Source: Anaerolineales bacterium UBA3082
Lineage (GTDB): Bacteria; Chloroflexota; Anaerolineae; UBA7937
NCBI GenBank assembly: GCA_002366595.1
Contig: DFBK01000069.1
Location: 1-6,528, forward strand
Direction: 5' to 3'
DNA: 6,528 nt
A program made the position numbers and the translations under genes. Positions 1 through 5,685 of this stretch are shown piece after piece; the first letter of the stretch is position 1, and every line of letters begins with the position of its first letter. Below the pieces are notes generated by a model, which had not been told where the DNA came from, did not search any database, and saw only the letters and a program-made list of their open reading frames with translations.

Positions 1-28
1 GTTGTACATCCCGATGAGTTCTTTCTTG

Positions 29-37
29 GGAGGGGGA
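29..37 (+). promoter_or_regulatory. Ribosome-binding site for the DUF47 gene
   Basis: A purine run, GGGAGGGGG, ends 5 nt before the ATG at 43. It supports that start over the open but unsupported upstream codons in the same frame. Confidence 0.6.
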
Positions 38-42
38 TAGTC

Positions 43-669
43 ATGAGCATTAGAAGGCTATTCGGGGGGAAGGAAGATAAGTTCATACGGCTTCTCATCG
101 AACAGGCGGCCAAGACCCTGGAGGGTATGGAAGGGTTGGAAGAGTATATGAAGGATCGGGACAGAGAGGCGGCGGAGAAGGTTACCAGGGCGGAAAAGGA
201 GGCGGATGAATTGCGTCGTATCCTCATCGATGAACTAAACCGTACCTTCGTCACCCCCATCGACCGGGAGGATATATTCGCCCTCTCCAGGGCCATCGAC
301 GATATCCTAGATTACGGCTATTCCACGGTGGATGAGATGACCATCCTCAACGTGGAGCCCAACTCTTACCTGCGACGGATGGTATCCCTCCTGAAGACGG
401 CAGCCAACGAGATCTATATGGCCACCTTGCGCGTGAAGGATCACCCCGGGGTGGCCAATGAGCACGCTTTGCGAGCCAAAGCCCTGGAGAATCGGGTGGA
501 GGACGTCTATCGCGAAGCGCTGGCCGATCTCTTCAGTGGGCCGAAAGATGTGGAGCATGTGGTGGAGATGCTCAAGTTGAGGGAGATATACCGACACTTG
601 AGCAATTCCGCCGACCGAGGGGACGAAGCGGCCAATGTCATCACCGATATCGTGGTCAAGATGAGCTAA
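43..669 (+). CDS. DUF47 / PhoU-like phosphate transport accessory protein
   Basis: This is a 208-residue, almost wholly helical and highly charged protein of the DUF47 family (PhoU-related, TIGR00153-like), whose usual length is about 205-220 residues. Visible family marks are the N-terminal MSIRRLFGGKEDKF, the acidic helix with EKEADELRR (residues 52-60), the central TPIDREDIFALSRAIDDILD (71-90), and a C-terminal helix with EIYRHLSNSADRGDEAANVI (181-200). In PhoU proteins the E/D-rich helices bind metal. There is no signal peptide or membrane span, so it should be cytoplasmic. Family members usually sit beside a PiT-type phosphate transporter and are thought to modulate it; no transporter is in this window, but one could lie just upstream. 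The ATG at 43 is preceded by a GGGAGGGGG ribosome-binding site at 29-37. The same frame stays open to the window edge, but no better start is visible. The family call is firm; the exact role is inferred. Confidence 0.9.
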   Translation: MSIRRLFGGKEDKFIRLLIEQAAKTLEGMEGLEEYMKDRDREAAEKVTRAEKEADELRRILIDELNRTFVTPIDREDIFALSRAIDDILDYGYSTVDEMTILNVEPNSYLRRMVSLLKTAANEIYMATLRVKDHPGVANEHALRAKALENRVEDVYREALADLFSGPKDVEHVVEMLKLREIYRHLSNSADRGDEAANVITDIVVKMS

Positions 670-705
670 AAATCGCCTCTTTTCGCACTTCGGGGATGTG
701 GCTTC

Positions 706-857
706 CTATGCGTATCGCCCTTCCTTGTTGTTCCAGGCCCGGAGTATCAGAATCTTGGCCAGTTCTCTCCTATCCATAGTTCTTCCTCAGTCAAGGGATA
801 GTCTAGCCTATTTTTGACCCACTCGTAGACCTGGAAGTAAGCCCCTTTCTCCTTCAA
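706..857 (-). pseudogene. Possible minus-strand gene remnant, unrecognised
   Basis: Two overlapping minus-strand frames read as protein-like sequence. Frame A is open from a stop near 975. It can start at a TTG at 857 and ends with TGA at 747; it includes AYFQVYEWVKNRLDYPLTEE and ends WIGENWPRF. Frame B starts at ATG 777 and ends with TAG at 706; its 23 residues read MDRRELAKILILRAWNNKEG plus RYA. The amphipathic, aromatic-containing composition is unlike random out-of-frame translation, and the switch from A to B could reflect a frameshift in a decayed small gene. I do not recognise the family. Frame A lacks an ATG and neither frame has a clear ribosome-binding site, so this may simply be chance. 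Confidence 0.2.
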
Positions 858-927
858 GCCTGGTGACCAGGGAGAGTGAGGCGTAACCTGAAGCGCTCTT
901 TGGCCTCCCTCAGATGAAGGAGCCTGG

Positions 928-956
928 TTGTATTTCCCTAGCGGTGGTGATACTAT
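928..956 (+). promoter_or_regulatory. Putative sigma70 promoter for the membrane protein gene
   Basis: A TTGTAT -35-like box at 928-933 lies 17 bp from a TACTAT -10-like box at 951-956. The -10 box is preceded by TGA, which gives an extended -10 (TGn) element. Transcription would begin near 963, about 28 nt before the preferred GTG start at 991. The individual boxes are only fair matches; the spacing and extended -10 are what make it credible. Confidence 0.4.
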
Positions 957-976
957 CGGTAGTGGACTCTGAAGTC

Positions 977-982
977 AGGGGG
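977..982 (+). promoter_or_regulatory. Ribosome-binding site that decides the start of the membrane protein gene
   Basis: The purine run AGGGGG overlaps a GTG at 982 but stands 8 nt ahead of the in-frame GTG at 991, which is the usual distance. This favours 991 as the initiation codon. Confidence 0.5.
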
Positions 983-990
983 TGCATTTC

Positions 991-2781
991 GTGTCTCGCC
1001 GATGGGTGCTTGTTATCCCCATCCTAATTGGGATCTTGGCTATCACCTGCCTACTATTCCAGGTGGGGACGATCCCCCAGCGGAGCCTCAAGCCCTCACC
1101 TGACTGGAGCCGGGGCCTGAGGGTGAGCAGGGGTGAGGGAAGGTGTGCTGATATAGCCATGGCTGTCGAGGAGGGAGATCTCTACCTCGTCTGGACCCTC
1201 CTGCGCGGGGAGGAGGCACTTCTCCATTTCGCCAGGCTGGATAGAGAGGGTCATCCAATCACCGATAGAGACCTATCGAGTGGGCTATCCCTTCCCCGCC
1301 AGAACCGCATCTTGGTAGGGTCAGATAGCTCTCTCCACCTCTTCACCCTGGCTCGACAGGAGGCCGATGCCCACCAGGGCCTTTTCCATCTCACCCTGAG
1401 CCCAGAGGGCGCCCCCCTATCAGAGCCAGAACTCCTCTCCCTTCCTGGCTGGGAGGTGAAGAGTTACGACCTGGCTGGCGATCCAGATGACACCCTCCAC
1501 ATCTTCTGGTCGGGGGAAGATGAAGATGGCCCTCACCTTTTCTACCTACGCCTAGAGCGAGGCATCGCCTCTGGCTCTGAACCCTTGGTCCCCGGAGGGG
1601 TGGAGCCGGCTGCAAGGATCGATAGGGATGGCCATCTCCACTTCATCTGGATCGAGGAGGGCGAGCGCGAGGAGGAAGCGATCTATGCCGCCACCTTCCC
1701 TGGGGGGGTGGTCACTTCAACCAGAGGGGTGAAACTCCTCGACATACAGAAGGGGATAGGGGTAATTCGCTCCAGCCCCGTCTTGGGCCTTGATAGTCGA
1801 TATGGCTACCTGATTTGGACGGTAGAGCAGCGGGCCGGGCTCGCGGCGGGCACCGTTGAGGGCTGGTACGCCTTCTTCCCCCTAGAGAAGCCCCAGTCAA
1901 CTACCCCTCTTCCCTTTGACCTGCCCGCCGTTGAGAGGCCCATCTACACCGAATATGAATCCCCCTATAGTTACCACTATCTAATGCCCCTGTCCGCTCG
2001 CCTCCCCTCGGTTAGCGATCTTATCGATATGCCGGCCACGATAGGGACTCAAGGGGAAGAACTTCCAGTCGTCTTTAGGCTCAATGTCAATTACGGGTAT
2101 CGTAGGAAGTTTCAGATCGCTATGGCCGTATTCAAGGAGGGACGCCTTGTGGGGTACCAGTTGGCGGGCAAGAGCGGCTACCATTCTTCTCGCCCCACCC
2201 TCCTTGCTGATGATGAAGGCAACCTTCATCTGGCTTGGATCGACTCCACCGGTGGCGATTCGACCCATCTCTACTATGCCAGCACCTCACCGTTGGTTAA
2301 AGCCCATCTCGATCGCCTAACGGGGGAAGACCTCCTCTCTGGGGCCGCGAAGATGACCCTTGGTTCCATCTTGGGCCTCCTACTTGTGGTATTGATGCCC
2401 CTCTGGCTGGCTCCGGCTCTTATCTGGGGCTTCGTCTGCACCGCCGTAATCCGCTTCGACGATCTGGGGACCAGGCGAGGGAAGATCGGCTTGGCCCTAG
2501 CGCTGCTCATCTACCTTGCGACCAAGCTCCTAATGTTGCCCTCTTTCTTTTCTTATGTCCCCTTTTCGGCCTGGTTCCCCCTCCTGCCCAGCAGCCTCTC
2601 CCCCCTTCTGATGGTAGGGACCCCCCTATTCGTCAGCGGAGGGGCAGCGGCCATAGCCATCTGGTTCCTGTGGCGCGTGGAAAGCAGGGAATTATTGGCG
2701 GCTTTGCTAGCCTTCGCTCTCCCTGATGCGCTCCTGACGCTAATGGTCTATAGCCCCAGCATTCTAGGCATGGCTTGGTAG
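991..2781 (+). CDS. Membrane-anchored beta-propeller-like protein with polytopic C-terminus, hypothetical
   Basis: I do not recognise a named family. From the GTG at 991 the product is 596 residues. Residues 2-25 form an Arg-Arg-led hydrophobic segment (SRRWVLVIPILIGILAITCL), a signal anchor or uncleaved signal peptide. Residues about 50-430 are predominantly beta and contain about six repeats around an LHLxW-type core: LYLVW, LHLFT, LHIFW, LHFIW, GYLIW and LHLAW. Each is followed by a strand such as HLFYLRL or HLYYAST. This resembles BNR/sialidase- or TolB-like propeller blades and is probably extracytoplasmic. Residues about 454-590 hold roughly four or five hydrophobic helices separated by short charged loops (DDLGTRRGK, WRVESRE). 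The function is unknown; sensing, adhesion or ligand binding at the envelope are possibilities. GTG at 982 is an alternative start adding three residues, but its ribosome-binding site would overlap the codon. The gene is flanked by spacers of about 320 and 250 bp, so it is probably monocistronic. Confidence 0.8.
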   Translation: MSRRWVLVIPILIGILAITCLLFQVGTIPQRSLKPSPDWSRGLRVSRGEGRCADIAMAVEEGDLYLVWTLLRGEEALLHFARLDREGHPITDRDLSSGLSLPRQNRILVGSDSSLHLFTLARQEADAHQGLFHLTLSPEGAPLSEPELLSLPGWEVKSYDLAGDPDDTLHIFWSGEDEDGPHLFYLRLERGIASGSEPLVPGGVEPAARIDRDGHLHFIWIEEGEREEEAIYAATFPGGVVTSTRGVKLLDIQKGIGVIRSSPVLGLDSRYGYLIWTVEQRAGLAAGTVEGWYAFFPLEKPQSTTPLPFDLPAVERPIYTEYESPYSYHYLMPLSARLPSVSDLIDMPATIGTQGEELPVVFRLNVNYGYRRKFQIAMAVFKEGRLVGYQLAGKSGYHSSRPTLLADDEGNLHLAWIDSTGGDSTHLYYASTSPLVKAHLDRLTGEDLLSGAAKMTLGSILGLLLVVLMPLWLAPALIWGFVCTAVIRFDDLGTRRGKIGLALALLIYLATKLLMLPSFFSYVPFSAWFPLLPSSLSPLLMVGTPLFVSGGAAAIAIWFLWRVESRELLAALLAFALPDALLTLMVYSPSILGMAW

Positions 2782-2794
2782 GGCTCTTCCTACC
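2777..2794 (+). terminator. Hairpin overlapping the stop codon of the membrane protein gene
   Basis: GGTAGG (2777-2782) and CCTACC (2789-2794) form a perfect 6-bp stem with a 6-nt loop. The TAG stop (2779-2781) lies within the left arm. No T-tract follows, so it is at best a weak or factor-assisted terminator or a 3'-end stabiliser. Confidence 0.3.
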
Positions 2795-2860
2795 CTCGGT
2801 GGGGGCCCAATCACATCACTGGACTAGCCTCTTGGGAAGGCTCTGCTTTACACCTTCTTG

Positions 2861-2875
2861 CAAACCTATAGTTTG
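2861..2875. repeat. Short inverted repeat just upstream of the pyrG promoter
   Basis: CAAAC (2861-2865) and GTTTG (2871-2875) flank CTATA. The element ends 10 bp before the -35 box of the promoter at 2886. The position would suit an operator or activator site, but five-base arms are short enough to occur by chance. Confidence 0.25.
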
Positions 2876-2885
2876 TGAACCTTCG

Positions 2886-2914
2886 TTGACAGGGGAACCG
2901 AGTTATGATATGAT
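2886..2914 (+). promoter_or_regulatory. Strong sigma70-type promoter for pyrG
   Basis: A perfect TTGACA -35 box (2886-2891) is separated by exactly 17 bp from TATGAT (2909-2914), one mismatch from the TATAAT consensus. A second TATGAT overlaps at 2904-2909 but its spacing of 12 bp is wrong. Transcription would start near A2921 or G2922, giving a leader of about 110 nt before the ATG of pyrG. This is the best promoter in the window. Confidence 0.8.
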
Positions 2915-2989
2915 TTTTATAGTTGGGACCTATCAAAAGAGTGCACAGATGTCAGAAGAGAGTTATAGAGTGATATATGTAAGGGTCTT

Positions 2990-3018
2990 GAGAGCACGGA
3001 GCGAGGCTTCGTGCTCTC
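2990..3018 (+). promoter_or_regulatory. Leader hairpin in the pyrG 5' UTR
   Basis: GAGAGCACG (2990-2998) pairs perfectly with CGTGCTCTC (3010-3018) across an 11-nt loop. The loop region carries the purine-rich, ribosome-binding-like sequence GAGCGAGG, and the right arm contains the alternative GTG start at 3011. The hairpin ends 13 nt before the ATG at 3032. No U-tract follows, so it is not an ordinary terminator; a translational control element is possible. A weaker alternative pairing of GGGACCT (2925-2931) with GGGTCTT (2983-2989), which needs G-U pairs, would sit next to it. That pyrG leaders are CTP-responsive in Bacillus and Lactococcus is known; a similar role here is inference. Confidence 0.4.
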
Positions 3019-3031
3019 TCCATGGGTAGAG

Positions 3032-4639
3032 ATGGCTAAGTTCATTTTCTGCACCGGGGGTGTGGTCTCTTCGGTAGGCAAGGGGGTCACCGCGGCTTCC
3101 ATCGGTCGCCTCCTAAAGAGCCGGGGGATCGCCGTCTCCATCCAGAAACTGGATCCTTATATCAACGTCGATCCAGGGACCATGTCTCCCTACCAGCATG
3201 GGGAGGTCTACGTCTTAGAGGATGGTGCGGAGACGGACTTGGATCTGGGGCATTATGAGCGGTTCATCGACGAGAACCTCACCCGCTCTTCTAATGTGAC
3301 CGCTGGTCAGATCTACCAAGCGGTCATCGCCAGGGAAAGGAAGGGAGATTATCTGGGGGGAACCATCCAAGTGATACCCCATATCACCGATGAGATAAAG
3401 GAGAGCATCATAAGGGTAGCCCGGGAGACGGGCGCGGAGGTGGTGATCACCGAGGTGGGTGGCACCGTGGGCGACATCGAGGGATTGCCCTTCTTGGAGG
3501 CCCTCCGCCAGATGCGCAAAGATATGGGCCGGGGGAATGTCCTCTATGTTCATCTTACCCTCCTCCCCTATATCTCCTCCACCGGCGAACTCAAAACTAA
3601 GCCCACCCAACACAGCGTGAAGGAGTTGCGGAGCATCGGCATCCAGCCCGATGTCATCGTCTGCCGTTCCGACTACTCGGTGGATGATAAATTGAAGGAG
3701 AAGATCGCCCTCTTCTGCGACGTGGAGGTCCGGGCTGTCATCCCCCTCATCACCGTGCCCACTATCTACGAAGTCCCTCTCCTCTTGGAGGAGGCAGGGC
3801 TTGGAGATTTCATTATGGAGCGGTTGGAACTGCCTAGGCGGCGCAAGGATCTCTCTGCCTGGCGGGAGATGGTAGAGAAGATGAAAGAACCGAAAGAGCG
3901 ACTTCCCATCGGTGTGGTGGGGAAATATGTGGCCCTGCCGGACGCCTACATCAGTGTGCGAGAGGCGCTGCGTCATGCTGCCCTCTACCACGATAGAGAG
4001 GTGGAGATAGATTGGATCGACGCCGAGGAGTTAGAGAAGGGGAGGGGATGGGAGCATTTGGACGAGGTGGGGGGGATTGTCATCCCTGGAGGGTTCGATG
4101 TGCGAGGGATAGAGGGGAAAATCAAAGCCTGTCGCTATGCCCGAGAGAAGAAAGTGCCCTATCTTGGCCTCTGTCTGGGGATGCAGGTGATGATTATAGA
4201 GTTAGCCCGTCACGCTCTGGGGAGCGAGGAACCCAACAGCACGGAGTTCGATCCCCAAACCAGATACCCGGTCATCGACCTTTTGCCAGAGCAGAGGGGC
4301 ATATCGGAGATGGGAGGCACCATGAGGTTGGGGGGTTACCCCTGTCGGGTCCTGCCTCACACTCTAGCCTTCAAGACCTATGGTCAGGAGTTGATCTCGG
4401 AGAGGCGAAGGCACCGCTTCGAGGTGAACAACGACTATAGAGAGTTACTCAAGGAAGCGGGCCTCATCATAAGCGGCACCTCTCCCGATGGCTGTCTGAT
4501 AGAGATCGCGGAACTCAAAGATCATCCCTGGATGGTGGGGACTCAGTTCCATCCAGAGTTCAAGTCCCGACCCAACCGGCCTCACCCCCTTTTCCGCGAC
4601 TTCATCGGCGCGGTCAAAGAGGCGGAAAAAGAGGGTTGA
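3032..4639 (+). CDS. pyrG: CTP synthase (glutamine hydrolysing)
   Basis: CTP synthase converts UTP, ATP and glutamine to CTP in the cytoplasm, the last step of de novo pyrimidine nucleotide synthesis. The 535-residue product matches the usual length of about 530-550. The synthetase domain (1 to about 266) shows TGGVVSSVGKGVTAASIGRL (8-27, phosphate loop), KLDPYINVDPGTMSPYQHGE (39-58), EDGAETDLDLGHYERF (63-78), EVGGTVGDIEG (141-151, with the Mg-binding Glu) and STGELKTKPTQHSVKELRS (183-201). The class I glutamine amidotransferase domain (about 291-530) shows PGGFDVRG (352-359), LGLCLGMQ with nucleophile Cys381, and GTQFHPEF with His507 and Glu509, so the triad is complete. ATG 3032 is chosen because family members begin MxKxIFVTGGVVSS. 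GTG 3011 would add seven residues and has a GGAG at 2998-3001, while ATG 3032 has no clear ribosome-binding site, so that start remains possible. A strong promoter and leader hairpin precede the gene. Confidence 0.97.
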   Translation: MAKFIFCTGGVVSSVGKGVTAASIGRLLKSRGIAVSIQKLDPYINVDPGTMSPYQHGEVYVLEDGAETDLDLGHYERFIDENLTRSSNVTAGQIYQAVIARERKGDYLGGTIQVIPHITDEIKESIIRVARETGAEVVITEVGGTVGDIEGLPFLEALRQMRKDMGRGNVLYVHLTLLPYISSTGELKTKPTQHSVKELRSIGIQPDVIVCRSDYSVDDKLKEKIALFCDVEVRAVIPLITVPTIYEVPLLLEEAGLGDFIMERLELPRRRKDLSAWREMVEKMKEPKERLPIGVVGKYVALPDAYISVREALRHAALYHDREVEIDWIDAEELEKGRGWEHLDEVGGIVIPGGFDVRGIEGKIKACRYAREKKVPYLGLCLGMQVMIIELARHALGSEEPNSTEFDPQTRYPVIDLLPEQRGISEMGGTMRLGGYPCRVLPHTLAFKTYGQELISERRRHRFEVNNDYRELLKEAGLIISGTSPDGCLIEIAELKDHPWMVGTQFHPEFKSRPNRPHPLFRDFIGAVKEAEKEG

Positions 4640-4646
4640 AACCCTC
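4631..4646. terminator. Hairpin at the pyrG stop codon; terminator-like only on the minus strand
   Basis: GAGGGT (4631-4636) and ACCCTC (4641-4646) form a perfect stem with a TGAA tetraloop that contains the pyrG stop. On the + strand no T-tract follows. Read on the minus strand the stem is followed by five T (complement of A4626-4630), the layout of an intrinsic terminator. It could block antisense transcription into pyrG; in the forward direction it probably lets transcription pass towards tal. Confidence 0.4.
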
Positions 4647-4675
4647 AGATGTTACCATCCCTGGCCTACATCAAC

Positions 4676-4815
4676 CAGCCTGTCCCCCGGCCCCTGGCCC
4701 AAGTCGTACCAGGACGGGCTGGCAAGTACCGGGGCAGGCTGGCATTAATGCTTCGCACCCTGCGCTTCCCACAGGGATGCTTTACGTACAGCACGGGCGG
4801 GCCAGGGACAGGCTG
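4676..4815. repeat. Repeat-rich, palindrome-rich spacer between pyrG and tal
   Basis: CAGCCTGTCCC (4676-4686) and GGGACAGGCTG (4805-4815) are an exact 11-bp inverted repeat bounding the block. Just inside, CTGGCCC (4694-4700) is matched by GGGCCAG (4799-4805). Between them lie a 20-bp-period tandem duplication (4706-4744), a perfect palindrome GCATTAATGC (4742-4751), and a hairpin CCCTG/CAGGG (4758-4776). A third inverted match to the left end, GGGGCAGGCTGG, lies at 4731-4742. This density of related motifs resembles a REP- or MITE-like intergenic element. No transposase or target-site duplication is seen. Confidence 0.45.
4706..4744 (+). repeat. Imperfect tandem repeat, two units of about 20 bp
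   Basis: GTACCAGGACGGGCTGGCA (4706-4724) is repeated as GTACCGGGGCAGGCTGGCA (4726-4744). The units share 16 of 19 positions and have one extra base between them. The core GGCTGGCA is identical in both. Confidence 0.6.
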
Positions 4816-4832
4816 AGGTCACCTAAGATTTT

Positions 4833-4840
4833 AAGGGAGG
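4833..4840 (+). promoter_or_regulatory. Ribosome-binding site for tal
   Basis: AAGGGAGG lies 11 nt before the ATG at 4852. The spacing is slightly long but this is a clear anti-16S complement. It fixes the start at 4852 rather than at any codon in the upstream open frame that runs through the repeats. Confidence 0.65.
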
Positions 4841-4851
4841 TTTATGGTCTC

Positions 4852-5589
4852 ATGGAGATCTACCTAGACACAGCGAAGATCGAGGAGATAAGGGAGGCGG
4901 TAAAGTGGGGCGTCATCAGGGGGGTGACCACTAACCCCTCCCTGATGATGAGGGCGGGCCGGAGCGACTACCGCCAGGTCACCCAAGAGATATGCTATCT
5001 GGTACAAGGCCCCGTCAGCGCCGAGGTGACGAGCGAGGAGGCGGAAGGGATGGTCGCCGAGGCGGAGAAGATAGCCTGCTGGTCCCCCCATGTGGTGATC
5101 AAGATGCCGGTGACCGCCGAAGGTCTGCAAGCCATCTATGCCCTCTCCCAAAAAGGGGTTGAGGAGACCATCTGCCAGGATTGCAGGTGGGAAGGGGAAT
5201 GTGAAACGGACAAGGAGACCGCTTGGCGTCTGGCGACCGCCCAAGGGATTCGCACCAACGCCACCCTGACCTTCTCTCCTAATCAGGCTCTCTTGGCCGC
5301 CCAGGCAGGAGCCACCTTCGTCTCCCCCTTCATAGGTCGTCTGGACGACATAGGTCATGATGGGATGGCTATCCTGGCAGAGATCGTGGAGATCTTCGAC
5401 TACTACGATTTCGATGCCCAGATCATCGCCGCTAGCATCCGCCACCCCCTGCATGTAACCCAGGCTGCCCTGGCCGGAGCCCACATCGCTACTGTTCCCT
5501 ACCCAGTACTTCTGAAGATGATAAGACACCCCCTTACCGACGTAGGTATCGAGCGTTTCTTAGCCGACTGGAAGAAGGTGAGTGGCTAG
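4852..5589 (+). CDS. tal: Transaldolase, TalC/FSA-type short family, with a Cys-rich insertion
   Basis: Transaldolase moves a dihydroxyacetone unit between sugar phosphates in the non-oxidative pentose phosphate pathway; it is cytoplasmic. The 245-residue product shows LDTAKIEEIREAVKWG (5-20), GVTTNPSL (24-31), VVIKMPVT with Schiff-base Lys84 (Lys85 in E. coli FSA), SPFIGRLDDIGHDG (158-171), AASIRHP (193-199) and ATVPYPVLLKMIRHPLTD (213-230). Positions equivalent to FSA Gln59 and Tyr131 are Glu58 and Phe160. These are the residues typical of true transaldolases, so fructose-6-phosphate aldolase is less likely. Relatives are usually about 215-220 residues; the excess is an insertion at about 99-130 with Cys108, Cys111 and Cys117 (CQDCRWEGEC), between ALS and GIRTN. 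The open frame extends upstream to about 4636, but ATG 4852 matches the family N-terminus and has AAGGGAGG ahead. The gene lies 212 bp after pyrG and is probably co-transcribed with it. Confidence 0.92.
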   Translation: MEIYLDTAKIEEIREAVKWGVIRGVTTNPSLMMRAGRSDYRQVTQEICYLVQGPVSAEVTSEEAEGMVAEAEKIACWSPHVVIKMPVTAEGLQAIYALSQKGVEETICQDCRWEGECETDKETAWRLATAQGIRTNATLTFSPNQALLAAQAGATFVSPFIGRLDDIGHDGMAILAEIVEIFDYYDFDAQIIAASIRHPLHVTQAALAGAHIATVPYPVLLKMIRHPLTDVGIERFLADWKKVSG

Positions 5590-5610
5590 GCCGGCGACGC
5601 TTTTCTCTAC

Positions 5611-5649
5611 GCCCGCCCCACATCATCAGGGCGGGCTTTATTATCTTTT
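5611..5649 (+). terminator. Intrinsic terminator after tal
   Basis: GCCCGCCC (5611-5618) pairs perfectly with GGGCGGGC (5629-5636) across a 10-nt loop. A T-rich tail, TTTATTATCTTTT, follows at 5637-5649. This is the clearest terminator in the window and closes the presumed pyrG-tal transcript 22 nt after the tal stop codon. Confidence 0.9.
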
Positions 5650-5668
5650 GGGCGGTCTGTTGTATAAT
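5641..5668 (+). promoter_or_regulatory. Promoter for the DinG-like gene
   Basis: A perfect TATAAT -10 box sits at 5663-5668. The best-placed -35 candidate is poor: TTATCT at 5641-5646 with a 16-bp spacer, lying within the terminator's T-rich tail. Transcription would begin near 5675, leaving a leader of only about 11 nt. The -10 is convincing; the -35 is not. Confidence 0.55.
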
Positions 5669-5685
5669 GTTAAGCGAGGGGAGAT

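Larger units (their letters stand above)
670..990. other. Spacer of about 320 bp between the DUF47 gene and the membrane protein gene
   Basis: No convincing complete gene is seen here. The spacer contains a possible minus-strand gene remnant (706-857), a small inverted repeat CCTGG-TGA-CCAGG at 859-871, and a plausible promoter at 928-956 for the next gene. No hairpin followed by a T-tract is visible after the DUF47 stop codon, so where that transcript ends is unclear. Confidence 0.6.

Noticed and set aside
2..40. Possible 3' end of an upstream gene, frame ending in TAG at 38-40
   Set aside because: Only 12 codons are visible and they show no family signal, so it cannot be told from a random open stretch.
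982..990. GTG at 982 as the start of the membrane protein gene
   Set aside because: The purine run that would serve as its ribosome-binding site overlaps the codon; GTG 991 has it at the normal distance. The difference is only three residues.
2775..3029. Plus-strand frame of 84 codons between the membrane protein gene and pyrG
   Set aside because: It runs across the stop-codon hairpin, the promoter and the pyrG leader hairpin, and its translation shows no protein-like pattern.
3022..3039. Five-codon upstream frame MGRDG overlapping the pyrG start
   Set aside because: It is short, has no ribosome-binding site of its own and is easily explained by chance, though it would be relevant if the leader proved to control translation.
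3215..3991. Minus-strand open frame of 258 codons
   Set aside because: It is antisense to the synthetase domain of pyrG, whose sense frame is unmistakable. The translation is rich in His, Asp, Gly and Leu with no recognisable motif, as expected of a shadow frame.
4012..4440. Plus-strand frame of 142 codons inside pyrG
   Set aside because: It is a +1-shifted frame within the amidotransferase domain, very rich in Arg and Gly, with no ribosome-binding site.
4864..5529. Minus-strand open frame of 221 codons
   Set aside because: It is antisense to the transaldolase gene. Its composition (Gly, His and Leu runs) is that of a complement frame.
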